From NCBI GenBank assembly GCA_942491665.1, contig CALOBR010000001.1, positions 496,001-560,000 of the forward strand: a DNA stretch of 64,000 bases, given 5' to 3'. The stretch comes from CAVQGZ01 sp942491665 (lineage in GTDB: Bacteria > Actinomycetota > Actinomycetes > Jiangellales > Jiangellaceae). The notes under the pieces were generated by a model. That model did no database searches. It saw only the letters and a list, made by a program, of their open reading frames with translations, and had not been told where the DNA came from. Numbering within the stretch: position 1 is the stretch's first letter; each line of letters begins with the position of its first letter. Position numbers and translations under genes: made by a program. Positions 7,629 through 15,844 of this stretch are shown in pieces.

Positions 7629-8752
7629 GAGGTAAGAGTACGGGCCGACGAGCGCCGCCAGCGGATGGCGGACTCCAAGAAGCCATCGATGTCGCCGTCG
7701 AAGACCCCGCTGGTGTTGCCCACCTCGTGCTCGGTGCGCAGGTCTTTCACCATCTGGTACGGGTGCAGCACGTAGGAACGCATCTGGTTGCCCCACGACC
7801 CGCCGGAGTCGCCCTTGAGCGCGTCGATCTTGGCCTGCTCGTCGGCTCGCTTGCGCTCGAGCAGCTTGGCCTGCAGAACCTCCATCGCCCGGGCCCGGTT
7901 CTGCAGCTGGGACCGCTCGTTCTGGCAGGTGACGACGATGCCGGTGGGCACGTGCGTGAGCCGCACCGCGGAGTCGGTCGTGTTGACCCCCTGCCCACCC
8001 GGGCCGGACGAGCGGTAGACGTCGACGCGGATCTCGTCGTCAGGGATCGCGATGTGGTCGGTCTGCTCGACGACCGGCAGCACCTCGACCTCGGCGAACG
8101 ACGTCTGCCGGCGGTTCTGGTTGTCGAACGGACTGATGCGTACCAGCCGGTGCGTACCCTGCTCGACGCTCAAGGTGCCGTACGCGAAGGGGGCGTGCAC
8201 CACGAACGTCGCCGACTTGATGCCGGCCTCCTCGGCGTAGGACGTGTCGTAGACGTCGACGGCGTACCCGTGCCGCTCGGCCCAGCGCAGGTACATGCGC
8301 AGCAGCATGTCGGTGAAGTCGGCGGCATCGACACCACCGGCGCCCGCGCGCAGGTTGACCAGCGCGTCCCGGGAGTCGTACTCCCCCGACAGCAACGTGC
8401 GCACCTCGAGGTCGGCAACTGACCCGGTCAGCCCGTCCAGCTCTGCCTCGAGCTCGACGAAGGCTGCCGCCGCGTCGTCGCCGTCTGCCTCCTGGGCCAT
8501 CTCCAGCAGCACCGGCAGGTCGTCCAGGTGAGCCCGCATCTCCTCGAGTCGGCGGATGTCGGCTTGGGCCGACGACAGCCTGCTCGTGACGCGCTGGGCG
8601 TTGGCGGGGTCGTTCCACAAGTCGGGGTCCGACGCTTGCTTCTCCAGCTCTGCTGCCTGCGCCCGCAGCGTGTCGATGTCGAGCACCTGCTCGATCCCCG
8701 ACAGCGTCGCCGATAGCTGGTCGATCTCGGAAGAGAACTCGCGCTCGGCCAC
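7625..8752 (-). CDS. prfB: Peptide chain release factor 2
   Basis: 375 residues. It carries the GGQ motif at 252-254 (SSGPGGQGVNTTDSAVR), which triggers peptide release. It also has the SPF tripeptide at 207-209 (VRISPFDNQ), which reads UGA and UAA stops and separates RF2 from RF1. The N-terminal PCRF domain is a coiled coil (about 10-115). The frame is continuous from ATG at 8752, so the programmed +1 frameshift known from Escherichia coli prfB is absent. The stop overlaps the ftsE GTG by 4 nt. It lies 33 nt downstream of the tad cluster on the same strand. Confidence 0.97.
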   Translation of the reverse strand: MAEREFSSEIDQLSATLSGIEQVLDIDTLRAQAAELEKQASDPDLWNDPANAQRVTSRLSSAQADIRRLEEMRAHLDDLPVLLEMAQEADGDDAAAAFVELEAELDGLTGSVADLEVRTLLSGEYDSRDALVNLRAGAGGVDAADFTDMLLRMYLRWAERHGYAVDVYDTSYAEEAGIKSATFVVHAPFAYGTLSVEQGTHRLVRISPFDNQNRRQTSFAEVEVLPVVEQTDHIAIPDDEIRVDVYRSSGPGGQGVNTTDSAVRLTHVPTGIVVTCQNERSQLQNRARAMEVLQAKLLERKRADEQAKIDALKGDSGGSWGNQMRSYVLHPYQMVKDLRTEHEVGNTSGVFDGDIDGFLESAIRWRRSSARTLTS

Positions 8753-8785
8753 GAGGCCCCAGCGTACGTGGCTGGCGGGTGCGGC

Positions 8786-9208
8786 CTATCCGATCGGCGA
8801 ACGCGCGGTGGCCCGCGCCGTCACCGTCGTGCCTGCGAACGCCTCGGTGACCGCCCCGACCAGCGGCAGGTCGGCACGAGCGGCAAGCGCGACACTGACA
8901 GTGTCACCGGTCACCGCGACGTCGACCAGCGCGACGTCGGCACCCGCCTGACGGAGGTAGGCCGCGACGGCTGCCCGGGCGCCATCCGCGTCCAGCGGCA
9001 GACTGTCGCCGGCCTGCCCGGCGTAGAGGGCGTCCTCGGCGAGGCTCTGCGCGGCCGAGAGCGCGGCCCCGTCGGCCAACGACGCCAGCGAGCGGCGCAG
9101 CAGCACGACGTGGGACGCGTCCACCACCACGGCCACCAGAGCGAGCAGGATCACTGCGAACCCGATCACGAGAAGGGTGATCTGCCCCCGCTCAGCACGC
9201 CGTCTCAT
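8786..9208 (-). CDS. TadE/TadG-like secreted pilus-assembly protein
   Basis: 140 residues from ATG at 9208. After a charged start (MRRRAERGQ) comes one hydrophobic helix, ITLLVIGFAVILLALVAVVV, followed by DASHVVLLRRSLASLADGAALSAAQ. This is the pattern of the putative Flp pilus assembly TadE/G-like family (Rv3654c type). Such proteins look like pseudopilins: a pilin-like helix with a Gly and a downstream acidic residue and a small extracellular domain. It is the last gene of the tad run and overlaps the gene before it by 4 nt. Its exact part in pilus building is not known. Confidence 0.7.
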   Translation of the reverse strand: MRRRAERGQITLLVIGFAVILLALVAVVVDASHVVLLRRSLASLADGAALSAAQSLAEDALYAGQAGDSLPLDADGARAAVAAYLRQAGADVALVDVAVTGDTVSVALAARADLPLVGAVTEAFAGTTVTARATARSPIG

Positions 9209-9603
9209 GCGCGGTATCGGTCGACGGGCGCGACGTGCGTGGCCGAGACCGGGACGGAGGCGACGCGGGCCAGCACGTCGGGCAGGAACGGCAGCGCGAC
9301 GCTTCCGGCGACCCGCACCGTGATCTGGCCACCGGGCGTCTGGCACCCCGTCGGACAGGTGAACGTGACCGCGACAGCCCCCGGGTCGACGCCCTGGTCA
9401 TGAAGCGAGCGAGCTGCGGCGTAGCGGGCAGCCGACTCGTCCCCGGTGCTGGCCGCGACCCGGCCGGCCTCCCGCGCCGCCTGCGTGGCACCGAAGACGG
9501 TGCGCTGCACGTCGAGTGCCGCCAGCATCACGTACACGAGCGGCACGAGAAGCAGGATGGCCAGGAACTGGAACTCCACGAGGGCGCTGCCGCGCTGGTT
9601 CAC
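9205..9603 (-). CDS. TadE-family pseudopilin
   Basis: 132 residues. The N-terminus MNQRGSALVEFQFLAILLLVPLVYVMLA has the type III prepilin-like shape: a short basic leader, Gly, then a hydrophobic helix with Glu at position 5 of the mature part. This matches the TadE domain. The following stretch DVQRTVFGATQAAREAGR is also typical. The C-terminal half contains two cysteines (FTCPTGC) that may form a disulphide outside the cell. TadE proteins are minor pilins of Flp/Tad pili. The gene overlaps both neighbours by 4 nt, so the three TadE/G-like genes are probably made together. Confidence 0.78.
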   Translation of the reverse strand: MNQRGSALVEFQFLAILLLVPLVYVMLAALDVQRTVFGATQAAREAGRVAASTGDESAARYAAARSLHDQGVDPGAVAVTFTCPTGCQTPGGQITVRVAGSVALPFLPDVLARVASVPVSATHVAPVDRYRA

Positions 9604-9968
9604 GACTCCTCCACGGCGTGCGCAGTCACCGTGAGCGACCGGGCCGGGCCGGCGAGCCCGACCATCGGCAGCTTGGTGCTGACCTCGATCTGCACGTCGA
9701 GGCCGGCCGGGCTCGGGACGTGTCGTCCGCGTACGTCCCCCACCATGGCGTCGGACAGGGCCGAGGCAATGAGGCGCTGGGTGAGTGCGACGCCGTCGGC
9801 GACGTCACGGTCGGCGTTGGCGGCCAGCCGGGCCCCCTCCGCCGCACAGGCCACCACCGTGTTGCGCACGTGGATGGCCATCCCCACTTGGGCGATGCCC
9901 AGCACGAGCATCACGAGCAGGCTCACGACCAGCGTGAACTCGGCGACCGCCGAGCCGCGCTCGCTCAC
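9600..9968 (-). CDS. TadE-family pseudopilin
   Basis: 122 residues. It starts MSERGSAVAEFTLVVSLLVMLVLGIAQVGMAIHVRNTV, which shows the same prepilin-like arrangement as the next gene: basic leader, Gly-Ser, Glu in the helix, then a hydrophobic segment. The downstream ACAAEGARLAANADRDVADGVALTQ is the common TadE continuation. It lacks the cysteine pair of its neighbour. Together with the two following genes it gives three minor pilin-like proteins in tandem. A 4-nt overlap links it to the small Flp-like gene upstream. Confidence 0.8.
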   Translation of the reverse strand: MSERGSAVAEFTLVVSLLVMLVLGIAQVGMAIHVRNTVVACAAEGARLAANADRDVADGVALTQRLIASALSDAMVGDVRGRHVPSPAGLDVQIEVSTKLPMVGLAGPARSLTVTAHAVEES

Positions 9969-10141
9969 CGTCCGACGGTGGCGTCCAGCGAGTCGGCCAG
10001 CACGTCACGCAGGTACGGCTCGGCGAACTGCCAGAGCACCGCCACGATGCCTGCGGTCATGATGGTGATCAGCACCCAGCCGGGCACGTCCCCTCGTTGG
10101 CTGGACAGGCGCGCCTGGACGGCGACGAGTGCCTTGGTCAT
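9965..10141 (-). CDS. Small Flp/DUF4244-like pilin candidate
   Basis: 58 residues from ATG at 10141, chosen because AGGGGA lies at a proper distance before it; an upstream ATG at 10156 has no such site and adds five residues. The protein has a basic N-terminal third, a Gly-Asp-Val-Pro-Gly junction, and one hydrophobic helix, GWVLITIMTAGIVAVLWQF, ending in a short tail. Its position between tadC and the TadE genes is where actinobacterial tad clusters keep the major Flp pilin or a DUF4244 protein. It is therefore the candidate structural subunit, though it lacks a classic GxxxxEY prepilin site. No prepilin peptidase gene is nearby. Confidence 0.62.
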   Translation of the reverse strand: MTKALVAVQARLSSQRGDVPGWVLITIMTAGIVAVLWQFAEPYLRDVLADSLDATVGR

Positions 10142-10152
10142 CGGTTCCCCTC

Positions 10153-11073
10153 TCATGGAGCAATCACGTCGAACTGAGCAAGACCTGGGTAGAGCGCGAA
10201 GACAACGGTCACGGGAAGCACCAAGAAGACGACAGGCACGAGCATCGCGATCTCTTTGCGCCCACCGATCTCCATCAGCGTGCGCTTGCGCACCTCGCGG
10301 GCGTCCGCGGCCTGGGCGCGCAGCACGTCGGCCAGCGGGGTGCCGCGCTCGACGGCCACGCTGATGCCGTCGACGAAGCGCGTCACTGCTGGCACGGACA
10401 GTCGCCGGCTGAGGGAGTCCAGGGCCGCGACGAGGCCGGCACCGGCGCGGACGTCGTTGAGCGCAAGCCCGAGCTCGTGGCCGAGGTCGCCGCGAGCGAC
10501 CCGGGCCGTTCTCTCCAGCGCCGCGGCAGGTGACTCCCCCGCTGCGACACTCACCGCGAGCAAGTCGGCGACCGTTGGCAGCTCGGCCAGGATGCGGGCC
10601 TCGCGCGCCCTGATCTCGCGGGTGAGCATCTGGTCTCGCGCGATCATGCCGGCGACCGCCATGCCGGCGACGAAGACGAGCAGCAGCCCTGGCGACCGCG
10701 CCGACCCAGCGGCGACCATGGCCAGGCTGAGCCCGGCGGCACCGGTGAAGAACGCCGTCGCCCAGAGCACCTGCTGGATGCGGAACTCCTGCAGCTGAAG
10801 CGGGCTGCCCGCTCGCCGCAGACGCCGGCGCACCGCGTCACCGCCTCCCACCAGGCGCTCCAAGCGCTCGGCTGCCCTGGCGGCGTAGGGCCGGACGAGC
10901 CCTTCGACCGTCGAGGAGACCGAGCCGTCGATCAGCGGCCCGTCCACCTGGTCGCGGCGCAGCTGCAACGCGAGGCGGTCGGCCAGCGTGGGTGGCCCAA
11001 GCGCCGCCACCCGCGTCACCACAAGCACCATGCCCAGGCCGATGCCGAAGCCGATCAGCAGCCCGCTCGTCAT
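10153..11073 (-). CDS. tadC: Tad secretion system inner-membrane protein TadC
   Basis: 306 residues from ATG at 11073, which overlaps the tadB stop by 4 nt. It has an N-terminal membrane helix (about 2-20), two helices in the middle (about 98-145), and a C-terminal helix pair. The T2SSF (GspF-like) domain is centred on REARILAELPTVADLLAVSVAAGES and ends with GGRKEIAMLVPVVFLVLPVTVVFALYPG. Type II secretion F-domain proteins form the platform on which the ATPase acts. A longer open frame to 11235 is only shadow of tadB. It works with TadA and TadB encoded just upstream. Confidence 0.87.
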   Translation of the reverse strand: MTSGLLIGFGIGLGMVLVVTRVAALGPPTLADRLALQLRRDQVDGPLIDGSVSSTVEGLVRPYAARAAERLERLVGGGDAVRRRLRRAGSPLQLQEFRIQQVLWATAFFTGAAGLSLAMVAAGSARSPGLLLVFVAGMAVAGMIARDQMLTREIRAREARILAELPTVADLLAVSVAAGESPAAALERTARVARGDLGHELGLALNDVRAGAGLVAALDSLSRRLSVPAVTRFVDGISVAVERGTPLADVLRAQAADAREVRKRTLMEIGGRKEIAMLVPVVFLVLPVTVVFALYPGLAQFDVIAP

Positions 11074-11927
11074 CGCAGCACCCGCTCGTCCTCCGGCAGC
11101 CTGCCGAGCCGCACCATCACTCGGTAGGCGACGACCGACACGGCTGCCCCGACTGCCAGCACCATCACCCCGGACGGCTGTTGGTAGGCCTGGATGGACG
11201 TCGAGCGGAACGACAGGAGCGCGAGCAGGATCCACGGGCCCGCGACGGCGAGCTTGGCCGCGTTCGTGACCCAGCCCTGTCGGGTCTCCAGCTCGGTGCG
11301 GACGCGCAGCTCGTCGCGCAAGAAGGCCGACAGCGTGCGCAGCAGCCGACCCAGGTCGCTGCCGCCCACCTCGCGCGCGATGCGCAGCGACTCCACGATG
11401 CGGTCACCGGTGGGGTCGGCGAGGCGGTCCTTGAGCGCGTCCAGGCTCTCGGTGAACCGTCCGGTGGTGCGGTAGTCGTCGGCGAAGCGAGCGAAGTGAC
11501 GGCGAAGCGACTGCGGACCTCGGGCGCCCAGCTGTCCCAGCGCCTCGGGCAGGGACATGCCGGCCCGAACCGCGGAGGCGAGGTTGTCGACCACGTCGGG
11601 CCACACCTCGCGCAGCTCGGCGCGGCGCTTCTGTACCCGCTGGCGGATGAGCACCGTCGGGGTGAGCGCGGCGATCGTCGCGAACGCGAGCGCGATCGGC
11701 CAGGTCTCGGTCAGCACGTAGAAGCTCAGACCCACCAGCACGGCGAGCCCGGCGCTGGTCAGTACGACGCCGCGGGGCGTGACCCCTTCGAGCCCGGCTT
11801 CGGCGATCGAGGCGGCCAGCCGGTTCGTGCGTGGTCGGGGCGAGCGGACAACGGTCGGCTCGGTGGTAAGCGCCAGCAGGACGAGGAGCGCACCGATACC
11901 GAAGACGAGCCCGAGCAGCAGTCCCAT
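11070..11927 (-). CDS. tadB: Tad secretion system inner-membrane protein TadB
   Basis: 285 residues. A membrane helix at the very N-terminus (LLLGLVFGIGALLVLLAL) is followed by a second hydrophobic pair (about 53-95). The T2SSF domain (about 130-255) includes LREVWPDVVDNLASAVRAGMSLPEAL and RIAREVGGSDLGRLLRTLSAFLRDEL. A last helix lies near the C-terminus. It is the companion of TadC, and the two are thought to form the inner-membrane platform of the pilus machine. Its start at 11927 coincides with the last base of tadA, so the stop and start codons share one base. Confidence 0.87.
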   Translation of the reverse strand: MGLLLGLVFGIGALLVLLALTTEPTVVRSPRPRTNRLAASIAEAGLEGVTPRGVVLTSAGLAVLVGLSFYVLTETWPIALAFATIAALTPTVLIRQRVQKRRAELREVWPDVVDNLASAVRAGMSLPEALGQLGARGPQSLRRHFARFADDYRTTGRFTESLDALKDRLADPTGDRIVESLRIAREVGGSDLGRLLRTLSAFLRDELRVRTELETRQGWVTNAAKLAVAGPWILLALLSFRSTSIQAYQQPSGVMVLAVGAAVSVVAYRVMVRLGRLPEDERVLR

Positions 11928-13168
11928 CAGGCCGCCGGCTCCGACACCTCGTCCAGCAATCGGCGCACGTCGACACCGATCGTCTCGAACCGCTCGACGT
12001 GCGGCGGGAACCCGTCGGCGCGCACGAGCCGTCCGTGGCGGTGCACGAACACCGGCTCCAGCGCGACGACGTGCCCTTCGACCCGACCGGGGACCGCGAC
12101 GATCTCGCGCACCTGCCGCCGCCCGTGCTGGTCGGTGGCGACGTGCACGACAAGGTCGATCGAGCCGGCGACGGTGGGGACGACGAAGCCCGAGCCGATG
12201 TTCTCCCCGGCGAGCAGGGGCAGCGTGCAGATCTTGGTGATCGCCTCCCGGGCAGAGTTGGCGTGGACGGTGCCCATGCCGGGGACACCGGAGTTGAGTG
12301 CGATCAGCAGGTCGAGTGCCTCTTCGCGGCGAACCTCCCCGACCACGATGCGGTTGGGTCGCATGCGCAGGGCCTCAGTCACGAGGTGGCGCAGGGTGAT
12401 CTGCCCGGTACCTTCGAGTCCGATCTGACGGGTCTGCAGCGCGACTATGTCGGGAAGCGGCGCCTTCAGCTCGAAGACTTCTTCGGCCGTGATCACCCGT
12501 TCGCGCGCCGGCACCGCAGCGAGCAAGCAGTTGAGAAGCGTCGTCTTGCCCGCCTGCGTACCTCCGGAGACCAGGATGTTCAGCCCGGCTGCGACGCTGG
12601 CGCGCAGAAAGCCCGCTCCGGGCACGGTGAGGGTGCCGAGCTCGACCAGGTCGTCCAGGTCAACCGCGCGCACGACGTGCTTGCGAACGTTCACGGCCCA
12701 GTGCTCTCGCGTCACGTCGGGGATGGCGACGTGCAGGCGGCTTCCGTCCGGGAGCATCGCGTCGACGAACGGCGAGCTCAGATCGAGCCGTCGGCCGGAG
12801 GAGCGCAGCATGCGCTCGACCAGGTCGCGCACCTCGGCCTCGGTCAGGATCGTCGCGGTGAGCTCGGTACGGCCGTCGCGGGCGACGAACACGCGGGAGG
12901 GCTCGTTGATCCAGATCTCCTCGACCGCGGGGTCGTCGAGGTAGCGCTGCAGTGGGCCGAACCCGGCCACGGCGTCCGTGACGTCCTGCACGATCGCGTC
13001 GCCGTCGACGATCGGCGGGAGCGCCGACACGAGCGAGCGCTGCTCGTAGGCCGCGACGACGGCTTCGGCCAGCCGCCGCACCTCGACCCGCTCGACGGCC
13101 GGGTCGATGCCACGCTGACGCACGAGGTCGCGCACCTCGGCGTCGATCATGCGCTGCGCGTCTGTCAT
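11927..13168 (-). CDS. tadA: Tad/CpaF-family pilus assembly ATPase
   Basis: 413 residues from ATG at 13168, which has GGGGGA a few bases upstream; the longer open frame to 13507 runs over the divergent region. The secretion ATPase domain has GFGPLQRYLDDPAVEEIWINEP (70-90), Walker A SGGTQAGKTT at 201-210, the Asp/Glu box VITAEEVFELK (about 226), and the Walker B region RMRPNRIVVGEVR (about 266) with the following HANS motif. It powers pilin polymerisation in the cytoplasm. Walker A has TQAGK in place of the usual TGSGK; Lys and Thr are kept, so activity is expected. No CpaE/Ssd-like gene precedes it here; a damaged HNH gene lies upstream on the other strand. Confidence 0.92.
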   Translation of the reverse strand: MTDAQRMIDAEVRDLVRQRGIDPAVERVEVRRLAEAVVAAYEQRSLVSALPPIVDGDAIVQDVTDAVAGFGPLQRYLDDPAVEEIWINEPSRVFVARDGRTELTATILTEAEVRDLVERMLRSSGRRLDLSSPFVDAMLPDGSRLHVAIPDVTREHWAVNVRKHVVRAVDLDDLVELGTLTVPGAGFLRASVAAGLNILVSGGTQAGKTTLLNCLLAAVPARERVITAEEVFELKAPLPDIVALQTRQIGLEGTGQITLRHLVTEALRMRPNRIVVGEVRREEALDLLIALNSGVPGMGTVHANSAREAITKICTLPLLAGENIGSGFVVPTVAGSIDLVVHVATDQHGRRQVREIVAVPGRVEGHVVALEPVFVHRHGRLVRADGFPPHVERFETIGVDVRRLLDEVSEPAA

Positions 13169-13370
13169 GCGTTCCCCCGAACAACTCAGGTGGGGCGTGC
13201 CCCGTCCCCTCCACGGAACACGCCCCTCACCCGATAGTGCCACAAGATATGGCGAATCGGAAGAAAGGTGCACATCCCTCTTTGGTATGACCGTACCGCT
13301 CCCTCGGCCCCCCTGCCGGGGTTGTCCACAGGGGGCGGTTGTGTCGGGCCCCCCTCCTACGTTGGGTGCC

Positions 13371-14438
13371 ATGACCAGGGACGCCGCAGACCTCGTCGAC
13401 CGCCTGGCGGCAGCCCTGCCGGCGATCGCGCTCGGCGTGCCGGCGACGCTCGACGACACCGCCCTCGACCAGGAGATCAGCGACGAGCTCGCACTGGCGC
13501 TGCGCATCTCGCCGCGCGCCGCGCGCCGCGGCAGCCCAGCTGTCGTTCGCCGACGGTCTCGACATGCTGCCCCGCGCCACGATCGGGCTGCTGAGCGGAA
13601 CCCTGGGCAGCTACGCCGGCGCGGTCAGCAGCTGCTGCTGACCGTCGACCCGGACGGCGCCCGCAAGCGTCGCGAACGGGCCCGCCGACGTCGCGACGTC
13701 TCGATGCGCCCGGACGAGCACGGCATGGCATGGCTCTCGGCCTACCTGCCTGCCGAGGTTGCGCACACCTGCTTCGGGATGATCGACACCCACGCCCGCA
13801 CCACGATGGTCACCGACCCCGACGACGACAGGGGGCTCGGGGCGCGTCGGGCCGACGCTCTGGTCGATCGCCTGCTCAGCGGAGCGCTGGATGGCAACCC
13901 GCCGAGTGACGCCGCCCCGATGATCGGCCGCGACGTACGGATCAACGTGACCGTGCCCATCAGCGTGCTCGCGGGCGTGGACGACGGCCCGGGACAGCTC
14001 GACGGCTACGGCGCCATCGACGCCGACCGCGTCCGTGGGCTCGCGTTCGGTGACGACGCGCCTTGGCGGCGGCTGCTCACCGACCCGGTCAGCGACACCC
14101 TGCTCGACGTCGGGACGACGCGCTACCGCCCCCCGGCTCGCCTCGAGCGCCGGGTGCGGCTCCACGACGTCATCTGCCGCTGGCCGGGCTGCCAGGTGGC
14201 GGCACAGCGGTGCGACCTCGACCACACCGTCCCGTTCCCGAGGGGCCCGACGTCGGACGACAACCTCGTCGCGCTGTGCCGCCGGCACCACCGGCTGAAG
14301 ACGCTCGCCGGGTCCGAGACCAAGCAGGGCTACGGCGTCTGGCAGGTCACGACACCGACCGGTCGCGTGATCGCCCGCGGGGCGCCGAGCCAGACCGCAC
14401 CGGGCGTGGTCACGATGCCGCCGGTGCTGCGGCTGTAG
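13371..14438 (+). CDS. DUF222/HNH endonuclease-like protein, internally damaged
   Basis: The frame from ATG at 13371 gives 355 residues ending in a normal HNH domain: CRWPGCQVAAQRCDLDHTVPFPRG, then DNLVALCRRHHRLK, with the zinc cysteines and catalytic His in place. The N-terminal DUF222 part is odd. Between about 13,510 and 13,635 the annotated frame gives Arg-rich nonsense (AARRGSPAVVRRRSRH), while the +1 frame gives AAAAQLSFADGLDMLPRATI, which fits DUF222. The frame then returns for LLLTVDPDGARKR. So two compensating shifts flank this segment. The protein is also shorter than most of its family (400-500 residues), so bases may be missing. These proteins are common multicopy genes in actinobacteria with no proven target. 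Confidence 0.75.
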   Translation: MTRDAADLVDRLAAALPAIALGVPATLDDTALDQEISDELALALRISPRAARRGSPAVVRRRSRHAAPRHDRAAERNPGQLRRRGQQLLLTVDPDGARKRRERARRRRDVSMRPDEHGMAWLSAYLPAEVAHTCFGMIDTHARTTMVTDPDDDRGLGARRADALVDRLLSGALDGNPPSDAAPMIGRDVRINVTVPISVLAGVDDGPGQLDGYGAIDADRVRGLAFGDDAPWRRLLTDPVSDTLLDVGTTRYRPPARLERRVRLHDVICRWPGCQVAAQRCDLDHTVPFPRGPTSDDNLVALCRRHHRLKTLAGSETKQGYGVWQVTTPTGRVIARGAPSQTAPGVVTMPPVLRL

Positions 14439-14445
14439 CGCACGC

Positions 14446-15465
14446 TCAGTCGTCGAGCGACAACCCGACGAGCCTGGGTTCGGGCTCAAGCACGATGCCG
14501 AACCGGTCACGCACGGCCGCACGGATCTCGCTGGCGAGCGCCACGACGTCGGCCGCGGTGCCGGAGCCGCGGTTGGTGAGGGCGAGCGTGTGCTTCGACG
14601 ACAGCGCGACAGGAGCGTCGCCGCCGGGATACCCCCGGCTGAACCCGGCGTGCTGGATCAGCCACGCGGCGCTGACCTTGACCAGTCCGTCACCTGCCGG
14701 CCACGTCGGGGCGCCATCCGGCGCCTGCGCCACGACCGGGTTGGTGAAGAACGAGCCGGCGCTCCAGGTGTCGTGGTCGGCCTCGTCCAGCACCATCCCC
14801 TTGCGCCGTCGAAGGGCGAGCACGGCGGGTGGCACGTCGACCAGCGCGGCTCGTCCGCCGACCGGGACGTCCAGCGCAGACGCGAGCTCGGCGTAGCGGA
14901 CAGGGTCGCTCAGCGCGCCTAGGCGAAGCTGGAACGTGACGTCCAGCACGACGTACCGATCGATGCCCTTGAAGCGACTCGTCCGATAGCCGAAGCCGCA
15001 GTCGAAGCTCATGAACGTGCGCACCGCGCCTTCTACCCGGTCGTAGGTGCGCACGCGGGCGATCGTGGAGGCCACCTCTTGGCCGTAGGCGCCCACGTTC
15101 TGCATCGGCGTCGCCCCCGTGGAGCCGGGGATCCCGGCCAGGGTCTCGATCCCCGCCCATCCGGCGGCGACGGCGTGAGCCACGAACTCGTCCCACGGCT
15201 CGCCGGCCGCCACCGTCACCATCACGCCACCGCAGGCGTTGGCGGCGAGCGTCTCGATGCCGCGCGTGGCGACCCGGACCACGACACCGTCGAACCCGGC
15301 GTCGCTGACGACGAGGTTGCTCCCCCCACCGACGACGAGCACTGGCTCCTCGGTCGCGTCGGCCGCGCGCACCGCCTCGACCAGCTCGGCTTCGGTCGTT
15401 GCCGTCACCAGGTCGCGGGCAGCACCACCGACGCGCAGCGTGGTGAGGTCAGCGAGCGCGACCAT
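14446..15465 (-). CDS. murB: UDP-N-acetylenolpyruvoylglucosamine reductase
   Basis: 339 residues. MurB uses NADPH and FAD to reduce UDP-GlcNAc-enolpyruvate to UDP-MurNAc, the second committed step of peptidoglycan synthesis. The FAD-binding part has TTLRVGGAARDLV near the start, VLVVGGGSNLVVSD (about 42-55), and LAGIPGSTGATPMQNVGAYGQE (about 108-130). The FGYRTSRFK segment and AGSFFTNPVV, holding the catalytic serine, mark a type I MurB. The C-terminus ends with EPRLVG. Its start overlaps the 3' end of the dehydratase gene by 17 nt, and its stop is 7 nt from the convergent HNH gene. Confidence 0.95.
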   Translation of the reverse strand: MVALADLTTLRVGGAARDLVTATTEAELVEAVRAADATEEPVLVVGGGSNLVVSDAGFDGVVVRVATRGIETLAANACGGVMVTVAAGEPWDEFVAHAVAAGWAGIETLAGIPGSTGATPMQNVGAYGQEVASTIARVRTYDRVEGAVRTFMSFDCGFGYRTSRFKGIDRYVVLDVTFQLRLGALSDPVRYAELASALDVPVGGRAALVDVPPAVLALRRRKGMVLDEADHDTWSAGSFFTNPVVAQAPDGAPTWPAGDGLVKVSAAWLIQHAGFSRGYPGGDAPVALSSKHTLALTNRGSGTAADVVALASEIRAAVRDRFGIVLEPEPRLVGLSLDD

Positions 15466-15844
15466 GCACGCGTGCGCTCGCCTTGCCCAGCACCGGCTGA
15501 CCCAGGCAGGTCGCCGTCACCGCGACGGGCACCAGGCCGTCCGCGTCGGGCTCGCCCGCCTCGCCGGTGACGACCACGTCCACACCGTCGTCGTCGTCGG
15601 GGACGACGACCATGGACGTGAACCGGACGGTGAACGAGACCACCTGGTCGGGTCCGCCTGCCCACTCGCTCACGGCGCGCGCGGCGAGGGCCATGGTGAG
15701 CATTCCGTGCGCGATCACGCCGGGCAGACCCATGTCGGTGGCGACGCGGTCGCTGTAGTGGATCGGGTTGAAGTCGCCCGACGCCCCGGCGTAGCGCACG
15801 AGGTCGTCACGGCGCACCCGGTAGGTCGCGGTGAAGGTGCTCAT
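15449..15844 (-). CDS. MaoC-family hotdog dehydratase subunit (HadB-like)
   Basis: 131 residues from ATG at 15844. The core YAGASGDFNPIHYSDRVATDMGLPGVIAHGMLTMAL is the R-hydratase signature: Asp and His in the D-x5-H arrangement are the catalytic pair. In mycobacteria HadA and HadB form the (3R)-hydroxyacyl-ACP dehydratase of the FAS-II elongation system, with HadB supplying the catalytic residues. Here the HadA-like subunit is encoded immediately upstream with a 4-nt overlap, so a heterodimer is likely. The genes lie between rpmG and murB, as is usual in many actinobacteria. The acyl substrate cannot be read from sequence. Confidence 0.85.
   Translation of the reverse strand: MSTFTATYRVRRDDLVRYAGASGDFNPIHYSDRVATDMGLPGVIAHGMLTMALAARAVSEWAGGPDQVVSFTVRFTSMVVVPDDDDGVDVVVTGEAGEPDADGLVPVAVTATCLGQPVLGKASARVHGRAR

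Noticed and set aside
8600..8752. Programmed frameshift in prfB
   Set aside because: The frame is continuous from the ATG and no in-frame UGA with a CUUUGA-like site is present.
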